Source: Paracidovorax avenae ATCC 19860
Lineage (GTDB): Bacteria; Pseudomonadota; Gammaproteobacteria; Burkholderiales; Burkholderiaceae_C
NCBI RefSeq assembly: GCF_000176855.2
Contig: NC_015138.1
Coordinates: forward strand, 868,001 to 932,000
Reading direction: 5' to 3'
DNA: 64,000 bases
Made by a program: the position numbers and the translations under genes. Shown here in pieces: positions 25,805-33,791 of the stretch. Every line of letters starts with the position of its first letter. Position 1 is the first letter of the stretch. The notes below the pieces were generated by a model. It was not told the DNA's origin. It ran no database searches and saw nothing but the letters and a program-made list of their open reading frames with translations.

Positions 25805-28314
25805 CAGAAGTCCAGCGAATAGCCCAGCGTCAGCGTGCGGCCGCGGCCCGCGAAGTAACGCAGCGGCTCCACCAGCGCGCTTTGCGAGTAGTAGGTGATG
25901 TAGTCGCGGTTGAACAGGTTGGCCACGGCCAGCCGCAGCCGGCCCTTGGGCAGCCGGTACTGCACGCTGGCGTCCACCAGCGTGTAGCCGCTGAAATTCA
26001 TGGCCGGGTTGTCGAAGGTGCGGCTGAAGGCACGCTGCACCTGCACGAAGGACGAGAGCTGTTCATTCCATTGCGCCGTCCAGCTGGCCACCAGCCGGTC
26101 GGGCGCGATATTCAGGCCGTCGAGCCGCGCGTCCAGGTGGCCATCGCCGTTGCTGTCGTAGCGGCCCTTGGTGCGCGAATAGGCCAGCCTGGCCTTGTGG
26201 GCGCGGTTGACCTGCCAGCCCAGGCTGGCCTCCAGCCCGTCGATGCGGTTCTTCTCGCGTGCGAGCATGAAGGCCTCGTTCACCCGCAGCACCCGCGTGC
26301 CGTAGTCGGAGGACGACCGGAACCAGCTGGCCTCGGCGTCCCAGGCACCGCGTTTCACGCGCGTGCCCAGTTCGACGCTCTGGGTGACGATGGGGCTCAG
26401 GCTCTTCATGTCGTCCACGCTCTGGCCCGGCGTGTTGATGGACCGCAGCACGCGACCCACGTCCGGCATGCCGAAGCCTTCGGAATAGCTGGCATAGACG
26501 TTCCAGTCCTTGGCGGGCTCGAAGACGATGCCGGCGTTGTAGAGCGTCTCGTCGAAGTCGAGCGTGCCGCCCTGCACCGCCACGCGGTTGTAGGCCGCCA
26601 GCGTGCGGTAGCTGTCGATCTTCAGGTCCGCGGATTCCCTGCGCACGCCGCCGTGCAGCGTGACCTGGTCGAGCAGCCGGTACTCACCCTGCAGGAAGAG
26701 CGACAGGTTGCGGTATTCCGATTCGGGCACGTAGGTACGGCCGGTACCGAACAGGTCCTGCTTGCCCTTGTCCACCAGCGTGTCGAAGCCGCCGGTGAGC
26801 TTGAGCCGGCTGTCCAGAAGGTCGGCCTTGGTCAGCGTGACCTTGGTGCCCAGCTTGGATGATTTGGCGCGGGACTGGTCCACCAGCGTGCCGCGCGGCG
26901 CGATCAGCGGGTCCTGGAAGGTGGCCGAGCGGTCGCCGCCGAACAGCGCCTCGAACTCCTGGCTGAACGCCAGGGCCGACAGCTCCATGCCCGCCAGGTT
27001 GTAGTGGTTGTAGGTGATGGCCGAGGTCTGGACCTCGTTGAAGGGCGGCGCACCCGCTGGCGTGCCTTCGATGGAGGTGGTGGGAATGCCGCGCGTGCGG
27101 TCGCCCGCCACGCCGATGTAGTGGGCCTGCGACTTGATGCGGTAGCGGTTGATCGACAGTTGCAGCCGCTGGTCGTCGTCGAGCCAGTAGCCCAGCTTGC
27201 CCAGCACGTCATAGCTGCGCGCATCCATCAGGTCGCCCTGGGTGTTGTCCGCGCCGATGCCGCGGCCCTGCGCGTCGCGCCACAGGCCCTGGTCCTCGGC
27301 GGCGATGGAGAACAGGTAGTCCAGCCTGTCCTGCCGGCCATTGGCGCTGTAGGCCATCTTGGTGGACAGGCTGTCGCTGCCGCCGTGCCCGGCGGGCATG
27401 GTGGCCTGCATGTCCACGTGCTGGTTGAGCGCACCGTTCTCGGGGCGCTTGGTGATGAGGTTGATGGTGCCGCCCGTGGCGCCCAGGCCGTTGATGGCGT
27501 TGGCGCCCTGCACCACCTCCACCCGGTCGATCATGGCGAAGTCGATGGTGTGCGCCTCGCGCCCGGTGGGCCGGATGGGGTTGGACTGCGGCACGCCGTC
27601 CACCAGGATCAGCGGCGTGCGGCCCCGCAGCGTCTCGCCGCTGCCGTTCATCTTGCCGCGGCTGGGCGTGTACGACGGGATCAGGTTGCTCAGCACGTCC
27701 GACGAATTGGTGGACAGCGACAGCTGCTGCTCGATCTGCGCGCGCGTGATGACCTGCACCGTCTGCGGCGCCTTCTCGGCCTCCATGTTGGAACGCGAGG
27801 CCGACACGGTCACCGTTTCCAGCGTGTCGCGGCCCTCTGCCGTGCGGACTGCCGGGGCGGCCTCCGCCGCGGCACTGGCAGGGGCGGCCGCGCCGGCGGT
27901 CACGGTCTGCGCCGGGGCCGCCTGGGCGCCCGTGCGGTCCCGCCCACCGGCCGCGGGCGCCGCGGCAGGCAGTGCAGGCGCGAGCCCATAGCCGGCACCG
28001 ACCTTCCGGATGGCGTAACCGCTGCCCTGGAGCAGTTGCGCGAAGCCTTCTTCCACGCCATAGCGGCCCTGCAGGCCGGCGGTGGTGGCTCCGGCCACCC
28101 GGCTGGCATCCACGGCCAGCGATACGCCCGCCTCTTGCGCGAAGCGGTTGAGCGCCGGGCCCAGCGCGCCGGGCGGGATGTCATAAGACTGAACCACGGC
28201 GGAGGCGTCGGACTGGGCGTGGACCGCAGGAGACAGCGCCGCCAGGGCCAGGGTCAGCGACAGTGCCAGGGGCGGGAGGCCGCCGCGCGGGCTGGAACGC
28301 ATTGAGTCGCGCAT
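25804..28314 (-). CDS. TonB-dependent siderophore receptor with N-terminal signalling (STN) domain
   Basis: An 836-residue outer-membrane receptor. The signal peptide (LPPLALSLTLALAALSPAVHAQ) is followed by an STN domain (about 35-110: SYDIPPGALGPALNRFAQEAG, LQGRYGVEEGFAQLL). A Pro/Ala linker leads to the plug (ETVTVSASRSN TonB-box region, VVQGANAINGLGATGGTINL) and the 22-strand barrel ending YFAGRGRTLTLGYSLDF with the terminal Phe. The STN domain signals to FecR, so this is a transducer of the FpvA/FecA type, not only a transporter. The start at 28314 has AGGA 9 nt upstream; an ATG at 28335 is an alternative. The ferric ligand is unknown. Confidence 0.93.
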   Translation of the reverse strand: MRDSMRSSPRGGLPPLALSLTLALAALSPAVHAQSDASAVVQSYDIPPGALGPALNRFAQEAGVSLAVDASRVAGATTAGLQGRYGVEEGFAQLLQGSGYAIRKVGAGYGLAPALPAAAPAAGGRDRTGAQAAPAQTVTAGAAAPASAAAEAAPAVRTAEGRDTLETVTVSASRSNMEAEKAPQTVQVITRAQIEQQLSLSTNSSDVLSNLIPSYTPSRGKMNGSGETLRGRTPLILVDGVPQSNPIRPTGREAHTIDFAMIDRVEVVQGANAINGLGATGGTINLITKRPENGALNQHVDMQATMPAGHGGSDSLSTKMAYSANGRQDRLDYLFSIAAEDQGLWRDAQGRGIGADNTQGDLMDARSYDVLGKLGYWLDDDQRLQLSINRYRIKSQAHYIGVAGDRTRGIPTTSIEGTPAGAPPFNEVQTSAITYNHYNLAGMELSALAFSQEFEALFGGDRSATFQDPLIAPRGTLVDQSRAKSSKLGTKVTLTKADLLDSRLKLTGGFDTLVDKGKQDLFGTGRTYVPESEYRNLSLFLQGEYRLLDQVTLHGGVRRESADLKIDSYRTLAAYNRVAVQGGTLDFDETLYNAGIVFEPAKDWNVYASYSEGFGMPDVGRVLRSINTPGQSVDDMKSLSPIVTQSVELGTRVKRGAWDAEASWFRSSSDYGTRVLRVNEAFMLAREKNRIDGLEASLGWQVNRAHKARLAYSRTKGRYDSNGDGHLDARLDGLNIAPDRLVASWTAQWNEQLSSFVQVQRAFSRTFDNPAMNFSGYTLVDASVQYRLPKGRLRLAVANLFNRDYITYYSQSALVEPLRYFAGRGRTLTLGYSLDF

Positions 28315-28402
28315 GTTGGGAGATCCTTTGTTCATTGGGTTCACAGCCCTTGACGGGCCAGAACGCAAAACCGGAACCTCTTCACGCAAAAAAATGTGCT
28401 GC

Positions 28403-29434
28403 TCAGGACGCCGCCGCCAGGCCCACCCATACCCAGCGCGAGGCGAGCGACCGTACCCGCAACTGCGGGAAGGTCTGCTGCAGCAATTGCAACGCCTGCC
28501 CAGTGTCATCGAGCGGCAGCACGCCCGTCATGCGCACCGTTGACAGTGCAGCCCGGTCGAAGTGCAGGCTGCCCGTGTGGTGGCGGGCCAGTTCGTCCAG
28601 TACCTCGGACAGCGGCCGGTCATCCACCACCAGTTGATGGCGGCGCCAGCCTTGCTCCACGCCTTGCGGGTCCAGCCGCTCGACGCGGCCCACGCCGGCA
28701 TCGCCCAAGGTCACGCGCTGGCCCGCGCTGACTTCCACGGCCTCGTGGCTGCCGGACTGCCACTGTTGCGGCGTCTGGACCGCCACGCGCGATTCGAGCA
28801 TTTCCACCCGTACGCCGGCCGCGTCGTAGGTCACGGTGAAACGGGTGCCCAGCGCACGCACCCGGCCCAGCGGCGTCTGCACGTAGAAGGGCCGCGACGC
28901 GTCGTGCGCCACCTGCACCAGGACGCTGCCGCGCAGCAGTTCCACCACGCGCTGCTGCGCATCGAGGCGCCAGCGCAACGCGCCCGCGCCGCTCAGCGTG
29001 AGTTGCGAGCCATCGTCGAGCACCTGGTGGCGCCACTGTCCTTCGGTGCTGCGCAGGTCGGCCAGTTCTTGTGCCCAGGGGCTGGCGGGGTGGTCGCGCA
29101 GCAGCCACCACGCGGGCAGGGCCAGCACCGCGGCCAGCGCCAGCGCACTGCCCCACCGTGCGGCGCGCTGGCGGCGGCGCAGTTGCGATGCCGCCAGCAT
29201 CGCCGCGTGCGCGGCCTGGCCGCCCCCGGGAGCCTGCCCGCGTACCGCCTGCATCTGGTCGATGAAGGCTTCCATGCGCGCTGCCGCCTGCGCGTGGCGG
29301 CGATCCTGCGCCTTCCAGGCCGCAAAGCCGGCCTGGGCCCGGGCGCGCTCTTCCGCGTCGTCGCTGCCCAGGCGCACCATCCATTCGGCGGCCTGTTCAG
29401 TGATGGCGGCAATCTCGTGTGGCAAGGTGCTCAC
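28403..29434 (-). CDS. FecR-family anti-sigma/signal transducer
   Basis: A 343-residue protein: a cytoplasmic DUF4880 segment (ITEQAAEWMVRLGSDDAEERARAQAGFAAWKAQD) that binds the sigma factor, one membrane helix (WGSALALAAVLALPAWWLL), and a periplasmic FecR domain (VQTPLGRVRALGTRFTVTYD) that contacts the receptor STN domain. The C-terminus also has a secretin/TonB-like short domain. The GTG start overlaps the sigma-factor stop (GTGA). It lies 88 bp before the receptor gene. Expected role: relay occupancy of the receptor to the ECF sigma factor. Confidence 0.9.
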   Translation of the reverse strand: MSTLPHEIAAITEQAAEWMVRLGSDDAEERARAQAGFAAWKAQDRRHAQAAARMEAFIDQMQAVRGQAPGGGQAAHAAMLAASQLRRRQRAARWGSALALAAVLALPAWWLLRDHPASPWAQELADLRSTEGQWRHQVLDDGSQLTLSGAGALRWRLDAQQRVVELLRGSVLVQVAHDASRPFYVQTPLGRVRALGTRFTVTYDAAGVRVEMLESRVAVQTPQQWQSGSHEAVEVSAGQRVTLGDAGVGRVERLDPQGVEQGWRRHQLVVDDRPLSEVLDELARHHTGSLHFDRAALSTVRMTGVLPLDDTGQALQLLQQTFPQLRVRSLASRWVWVGLAAAS

Positions 29435-29946
29435 CCGTCCACTGCCTGGTGGCAGCACACCAGCGCCTGGACCAGGTACTTCTGCACCATGCGGGTGGAC
29501 ACGCCCAGCGCGGCCGCCACCTCCGCATGCGGCAGCCCTTCCAGGTAATGCAGCAGAAAAGCCTGCTGCGCCCTGGCCGACAGGTCCTGCAACGCGGCCT
29601 CGATGCGCACCAGCGCCTGTATCGTCTCCACCACCTGCTCGGTCGAAGGTCCGCCATCGGTGCCAGCCACCACGGCCAGCGCGTCCAGGTAGGCCTGCTC
29701 GATCACGCGGCGCCGCGCCTCGTCGATCAGCAGGCGCCTGGCGGTGGTGACCAGGTAGGCGCGGGGCTCGCGCAGCGTCGGCAGCACCGTGGGCGTGCCC
29801 AGGATGCGCAGAAACGTGTCATGGGCCACATCGGCCGCCTGGTGTCCGCAACCGAGCTTGCGGCGCAGCCACGCCAGCAACCATCCATGATGTTCGCAAT
29901 ACAGCGCACTGACATGCTGCTGCAGCGCCGTTTCCACGGCTGCCAT
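29431..29946 (-). CDS. ECF sigma factor, FecI/FpvI type
   Basis: A 171-residue sigma70-family ECF factor. Region 2 is QQHVSALYCEHHGWLLAWLRRKLG, DVAHDTFLRIL and PRAYLVTTARRLLIDEARRR. Region 4 is LSARAQQAFLLHYLEGLPHAEVAAALGVSTRMVQKYL. It should transcribe the receptor cassette when the ferric ligand is bound outside. The start at 29946 (MAAVET) is preferred because AAGGG lies 7 nt upstream; the ATG at 29961 has its purine-rich site too close. A Fur-box-like palindrome lies about 40-55 bp upstream. Confidence 0.9.
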   Translation of the reverse strand: MAAVETALQQHVSALYCEHHGWLLAWLRRKLGCGHQAADVAHDTFLRILGTPTVLPTLREPRAYLVTTARRLLIDEARRRVIEQAYLDALAVVAGTDGGPSTEQVVETIQALVRIEAALQDLSARAQQAFLLHYLEGLPHAEVAAALGVSTRMVQKYLVQALVCCHQAVDG

Positions 29947-29985
29947 ACCCCGACCCTTCATAACCTCGGCAGGGCGCCGAGTAAG

Positions 29986-30000
29986 TGAGAACGGTTCTCA
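29986..30000. promoter_or_regulatory. Fur-box-like palindrome upstream of the ECF sigma gene
   Basis: tgagaac-g-gttctca is a perfect 7-1-7 inverted repeat matching the 7-1-7 Fur architecture (TGATAAT-N-ATTATCA-like, GC-shifted). It is placed where a Fur repressor would block the sigma-FecR promoter. It is the only such palindrome seen in the 250-bp divergent interval to the two-component system. Confidence 0.7.
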
Positions 30001-30253
30001 GTCTAACTGAGTCGAGGTGGGCTGTCAGGACGCACCTGCGATGCACGCTCCTGATGGTGGCGCCTCTGCCTGAGACGATGGCATGCCCAGGCTGCAGGGC
30101 TTTTTTCTCCGGGTGGCCGTGCAGTGCGCGAGGCCGCGGCCAATAATCCCGGCCATGTCCGAAACGTCCGGCCCGGTGCTCCCGTGATCCACCTCCCGAT
30201 TCTTCCGCTTTCCGTTCGCCGCAGCCGGCCGTGCCGCGGGGGGCGGAACTGAC

Positions 30254-30925
30254 ATGCGCATCCTCGTCGTCGAAGACGACCCCGCGCTCAGGCTCGGCAT
30301 CCGCCGGATGCTGCAGTCCGAGGGCTGGCAGGTGGATGTCGCCAATGATGGCGAGCTGGCCCTGACGGCGGTGGCCACGGCCGAATACGAGGCGGCGGTG
30401 CTGGACCTGGGCCTGCCGCGGCGCGACGGCTTCGAGGTGCTGCGCCGCTGGCGGGAGCAGCGGCGCGACCTGGCGGTGCTGATCCTCACGGCCCGCGACG
30501 AGCTGGACCAGCGCGTGCGCGGCCTGAACGAAGGGGCGGACGACTTCCTGGCCAAGCCGTTCGAGGCGCAGGAATTGGTCGCCCGCCTGCGGGCGATCAC
30601 GCGGCGGCGCAGCAAGGGGCTCATGACCAATGTGCTGCGCATCGGCGACCTGAGTTTCGATACCGAGAGCCGGGAGCTGCGCCTGCGGGAGGAGCGGCTG
30701 CCGCTGAGCCCGCGCGAGGCCGCGCTGGTGGAGCTGCTGATGGCGTCGCCCGGCAAGGCGGTGGCCAAGAGCCGGATCGTTTCCGCCATGTCCACCTGGG
30801 AGACGGATTTCAGCGCGAACGCGGTGGAGATCTACATCCTGAAGCTGCGCCGCAAGCTCGCCGGCAGCGGCGTGGCCATCGTCACGGTGCGCGGCGTCGG
30901 CTATGCCATGGAGGCCGAGCCGTGA
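30254..30925 (+). CDS. OmpR-family response regulator
   Basis: A 223-residue regulator. The receiver is at 1-120 (MRILVVEDDPALR acidic pair, phospho-acceptor Asp in AVLDLGLPRRDG, DDFLAKPFEAQEL). The winged-helix DNA-binding domain is at about 130-220 (ELRLREERLPLSPREAALVELLM, NAVEIYILKLRRKL, VRGVGYAME). Closest in style to TctD/QseB/PmrA. Its stop overlaps the GTG start of the kinase gene (GTGA). The RND efflux genes follow on the same strand, so regulation of that pump is a reasonable inference. Confidence 0.9.
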   Translation: MRILVVEDDPALRLGIRRMLQSEGWQVDVANDGELALTAVATAEYEAAVLDLGLPRRDGFEVLRRWREQRRDLAVLILTARDELDQRVRGLNEGADDFLAKPFEAQELVARLRAITRRRSKGLMTNVLRIGDLSFDTESRELRLREERLPLSPREAALVELLMASPGKAVAKSRIVSAMSTWETDFSANAVEIYILKLRRKLAGSGVAIVTVRGVGYAMEAEP

Positions 30926-32355
30926 CGCGGCCGCTGCCGTGGCCGCTGCACGGCGCCAACAGCCTGCGGCGCAAGCTGGTGGCGCCGCTGCTGTGGACCT
31001 GGATCGCCTCGGCCGTGGCGGCGTCGCTGGCGGCGTTCTGGCTGACCGGCCGGGCGACCCAGCTGGTGCTGGACCGCGTGCTGCGCGACGATGCCGTGGC
31101 GCTGGCGTCGCAGATCCAGTGGAACCCGGACGGGCCCGTGCTGGCCATCGATGCCCGCACGGCGTCGTCCATGGTCTATGACTCTTTCGCGCCGTCGCAC
31201 TTCACGCTGCGCACCGACGACGGGGCCGTGCTGGCCGGCAATGCCGAGCTCGCCCTGCCGCCGCAGCGGGGCGACCGGCAGGGCGATGCCGACGGATCGT
31301 TCTTCTTCGAGCACGACACGCCCTGGGGGCGGCTGCGGCAGGTGGCGGTGCATGCACGCCATGCCGGCTCGCCGGGGGTGTGGGTGATCGTGGGCGAGTC
31401 GGTGGCCAAGCGGCAGATGCTGACCCGGGAGCTGGCGCAGTCGATCTTCCTGCCGGTCGCGGTGCTGGGGTTCGTGATCGTGCCGCTGGTGCTGTTCGGC
31501 GTGCGCCGCGGCCTGCAGCCGGCCCGTGCCGTGGGCGACGCGATGGGGCGGCGCGGCATCGACGACCTGTCCCCCCTGCCGCTGGAGGACGTGCCCGACG
31601 AACTCCGCAGCATGGTGCAGCACACCAACGACCTGCTGCGGCGCCTGGGGGAATCGGTCGATTCGGAGCGCCGCTTCATCTCGGATGCCGCGCACCAGCT
31701 GCGCACGCCCGTGGCCGGCATCCATCTGCTGGTGGAAGACCTGCGCCGGGTGTACCAGGCCGACCCGGCGCAGCCGCCCGATGCGGAGGTGCTGTTCGAA
31801 CTCCATTCGGCCGCAGACCGGGCCACGCGGCTGGTGCGCCAGCTGCTGTCCCTGGCCCACGGCGGGGTGGATGCCGGCGCGGCGGTGGAGCCCGTGGCCC
31901 TGGCGCCGTTGGCGCTGCGTGCCATGGAACGCTACGCGGCGGCAGCGGCCGAAGCGGGCAAGTCGGTCGAGGCCGGCGACGGCCTGCGGGAGGACGGGTA
32001 CCGCGCGCAGGCCCTGGCGCTGCCGCTGCTGCTGGAAGAGGCGCTGGCGAATGTGCTGGACAACGCCATCCGCTATGGCGGCCGGCGCATCCGCGTGGAC
32101 CTGGTGCCCGAGCCCGGGCTGCCCGGTGGTGGATGGTGCCTGCAGGTGGACGACGACGGGCCGCCGCTGCCGCAGGCGCACCGCGAGGCCATGCTGGCGC
32201 CGTTCTGGCGCGCAGGCGAATCCGGCTCGGAAGGCTCCGGCCTGGGCCTGCCCATCGCCCTCAAGGCCCTGCGCCGCATGGGGGGCGACCTGCCCGTGCC
32301 CGAGGTGCCGCCCGGCGGGGGCACCCGGGTGCGGCTGCTGCTGCGCGCCACCTGA
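30922..32355 (+). CDS. Sensor histidine kinase (TctE-like)
   Basis: A 477-residue kinase starting at GTG (MTRPLPWPLHG). The first helix (VAPLLWTWIASAVAASLAAFWL) is followed by a ~130-residue sensor region of the 2CSK type and a second helix (SIFLPVAVLGFVIVPLVLFG). The phospho-acceptor box DAAHQLRTPVAG and an ATPase domain (NVLDNAIRYGG, VDDDGPPLP, GSGLGLPIALKAL) complete it. It is translationally coupled to the response regulator. The signal is unknown; metal or organic-acid sensing are both known for relatives. The membrane-fusion gene starts 110 bp later. Confidence 0.9.
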   Translation: MTRPLPWPLHGANSLRRKLVAPLLWTWIASAVAASLAAFWLTGRATQLVLDRVLRDDAVALASQIQWNPDGPVLAIDARTASSMVYDSFAPSHFTLRTDDGAVLAGNAELALPPQRGDRQGDADGSFFFEHDTPWGRLRQVAVHARHAGSPGVWVIVGESVAKRQMLTRELAQSIFLPVAVLGFVIVPLVLFGVRRGLQPARAVGDAMGRRGIDDLSPLPLEDVPDELRSMVQHTNDLLRRLGESVDSERRFISDAAHQLRTPVAGIHLLVEDLRRVYQADPAQPPDAEVLFELHSAADRATRLVRQLLSLAHGGVDAGAAVEPVALAPLALRAMERYAAAAAEAGKSVEAGDGLREDGYRAQALALPLLLEEALANVLDNAIRYGGRRIRVDLVPEPGLPGGGWCLQVDDDGPPLPQAHREAMLAPFWRAGESGSEGSGLGLPIALKALRRMGGDLPVPEVPPGGGTRVRLLLRAT

Positions 32356-32464
32356 GCGCGGCATGCCGCAGGCCTGCGGGCATTAAGCCAACGATAAGGG
32401 TTTCCCCCGAAGAATCGCTCCGCCCGCAGGCCTCGCGGTGAGGCCTCGCCACAGGAAGCGATCC

Positions 32465-33706
32465 ATGAAGTCCACGTTCCCGAACCTGCGCAAGCGCCTG
32501 GCCTGGTGTGGCGGCGCGGCCCTGCTGACCGCCGTCGCCGCAGCGGCGGTGCTGGTGCTGCTGCCTTCCAGGGAGTCGGCCGCCGCCGATGCGCCTGCGC
32601 CGTCGCTACCGGAGCTGTCGCGGTCCGGCAAGGTGGCCGACGGCGTGGTGCGCGTCTCCTCCAGCCAGGCGGCCACGCTGGACCTGGGGCCGGCGGAGCG
32701 GCGCGCCTTCGAGGACGTGCAGCAGGCCATCGGCAACATCGACTTCAACCAGGACCGCACGGTGCCCGTCTCCACCGCCTATGCGGGCCGCATCGCGCGG
32801 GTGCTGGTCAAGGCCGGCGACACCGTGCGCGCGGGGCAGACGCTCTACACGGTGAACGTGCCCGACATCGCGCAGGCCGCATCGGCGCTGGTATCGACCG
32901 CCGGCACGCTGCGCTCGGCCACCGAGACCCTGCGCCGCGCGCAGGCGCTGGTGGGCGACAACAGCATCGCGCAGAAGGAATACCAGCAGAACCTGTCGGA
33001 CCAGCAGGCGGCCGATGCGGCGTACCGCGCAGCGCGCAAGACGCTGCAGCTGTTCGGCCTGGCCGAGGCCGACATCCAGCGCATCGAGCGCGACCACGCC
33101 ATCGATGTCGAGATGCCGGTCAAGAGCCCGATTGACGGCCGCGTCGTCGCGCGGTCCGCCCAGCCGGGGCTGCTGACCCAGCCCGGCGCGTCGCCCGCGC
33201 CGGTCACGGTGTCGGACGTGCGCACGCTCTGGATGGTGGCCAGCGTGCCCGAGTCGGATTTCTCGCACTACCAGGTGGGCCAGCCGGTGAGCGTGCATGT
33301 GCAGGCGTGGCCGGGCCGGGCCTTCACCGGCCGCATCAGCTACGTGGGCGATACGGTGGATGCCAGCACTCACCGTTTCGTGGTGCGCGCCGACGTGGCC
33401 GACCCCGATCGTGCGCTGCGCCCGCAGATGCTGGCGGACTTCCGCATCACGCTCGCGCCGCCGCAGGAGGCCGCCGCGGTTCCGGCGACGGCCGTGGTGC
33501 GCGAAACCTCGGGCGACAACGTGGTCTGGGTAGCCGAGGGCGCCAAGGACCCACTGGGCGTGCGGCTGCAGCGCCGCGCCGTCGCCGTGGGGCGCAGCGA
33601 TGGGGGCCAGGTGCAGGTCACGGCCGGCCTGCAGCCGGGCGACCGCATAGCGCGCCGCAATGCGCTGCTGCTGAGCAACCTGTACGAGACCGGCGCCGCC
33701 GAGTAG
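32465..33706 (+). CDS. RND efflux periplasmic adaptor (CusB/CzcB-like membrane fusion protein)
   Basis: A 413-residue adaptor. The N-terminal helix (LLTAVAAAAVLVLLP) anchors or exports it. The barrel-sandwich halves are DRTVPVSTAYAGRIARVLVKAGDTVRAGQTLYTV and VKSPIDGRVVARSAQPG, separated by an alpha-hairpin (AASALVSTAGTLRSATETLRRA). The beta-barrel and membrane-proximal domains follow (GQPVSVHVQAWPGRAFTGRISYVG, VPATAVVRETSGDNVVWV). First gene of a complete tripartite pump; the permease begins 85 bp downstream. Confidence 0.9.
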   Translation: MKSTFPNLRKRLAWCGGAALLTAVAAAAVLVLLPSRESAAADAPAPSLPELSRSGKVADGVVRVSSSQAATLDLGPAERRAFEDVQQAIGNIDFNQDRTVPVSTAYAGRIARVLVKAGDTVRAGQTLYTVNVPDIAQAASALVSTAGTLRSATETLRRAQALVGDNSIAQKEYQQNLSDQQAADAAYRAARKTLQLFGLAEADIQRIERDHAIDVEMPVKSPIDGRVVARSAQPGLLTQPGASPAPVTVSDVRTLWMVASVPESDFSHYQVGQPVSVHVQAWPGRAFTGRISYVGDTVDASTHRFVVRADVADPDRALRPQMLADFRITLAPPQEAAAVPATAVVRETSGDNVVWVAEGAKDPLGVRLQRRAVAVGRSDGGQVQVTAGLQPGDRIARRNALLLSNLYETGAAE

Positions 33707-33791
33707 CCCTTTCACTCCAGGCCGCCGGCCACCCGCTGCGTTCCCCGCACGCCAACTCTCCGCCCACCGATCCTCCGCAGGAGCCCGTCCC

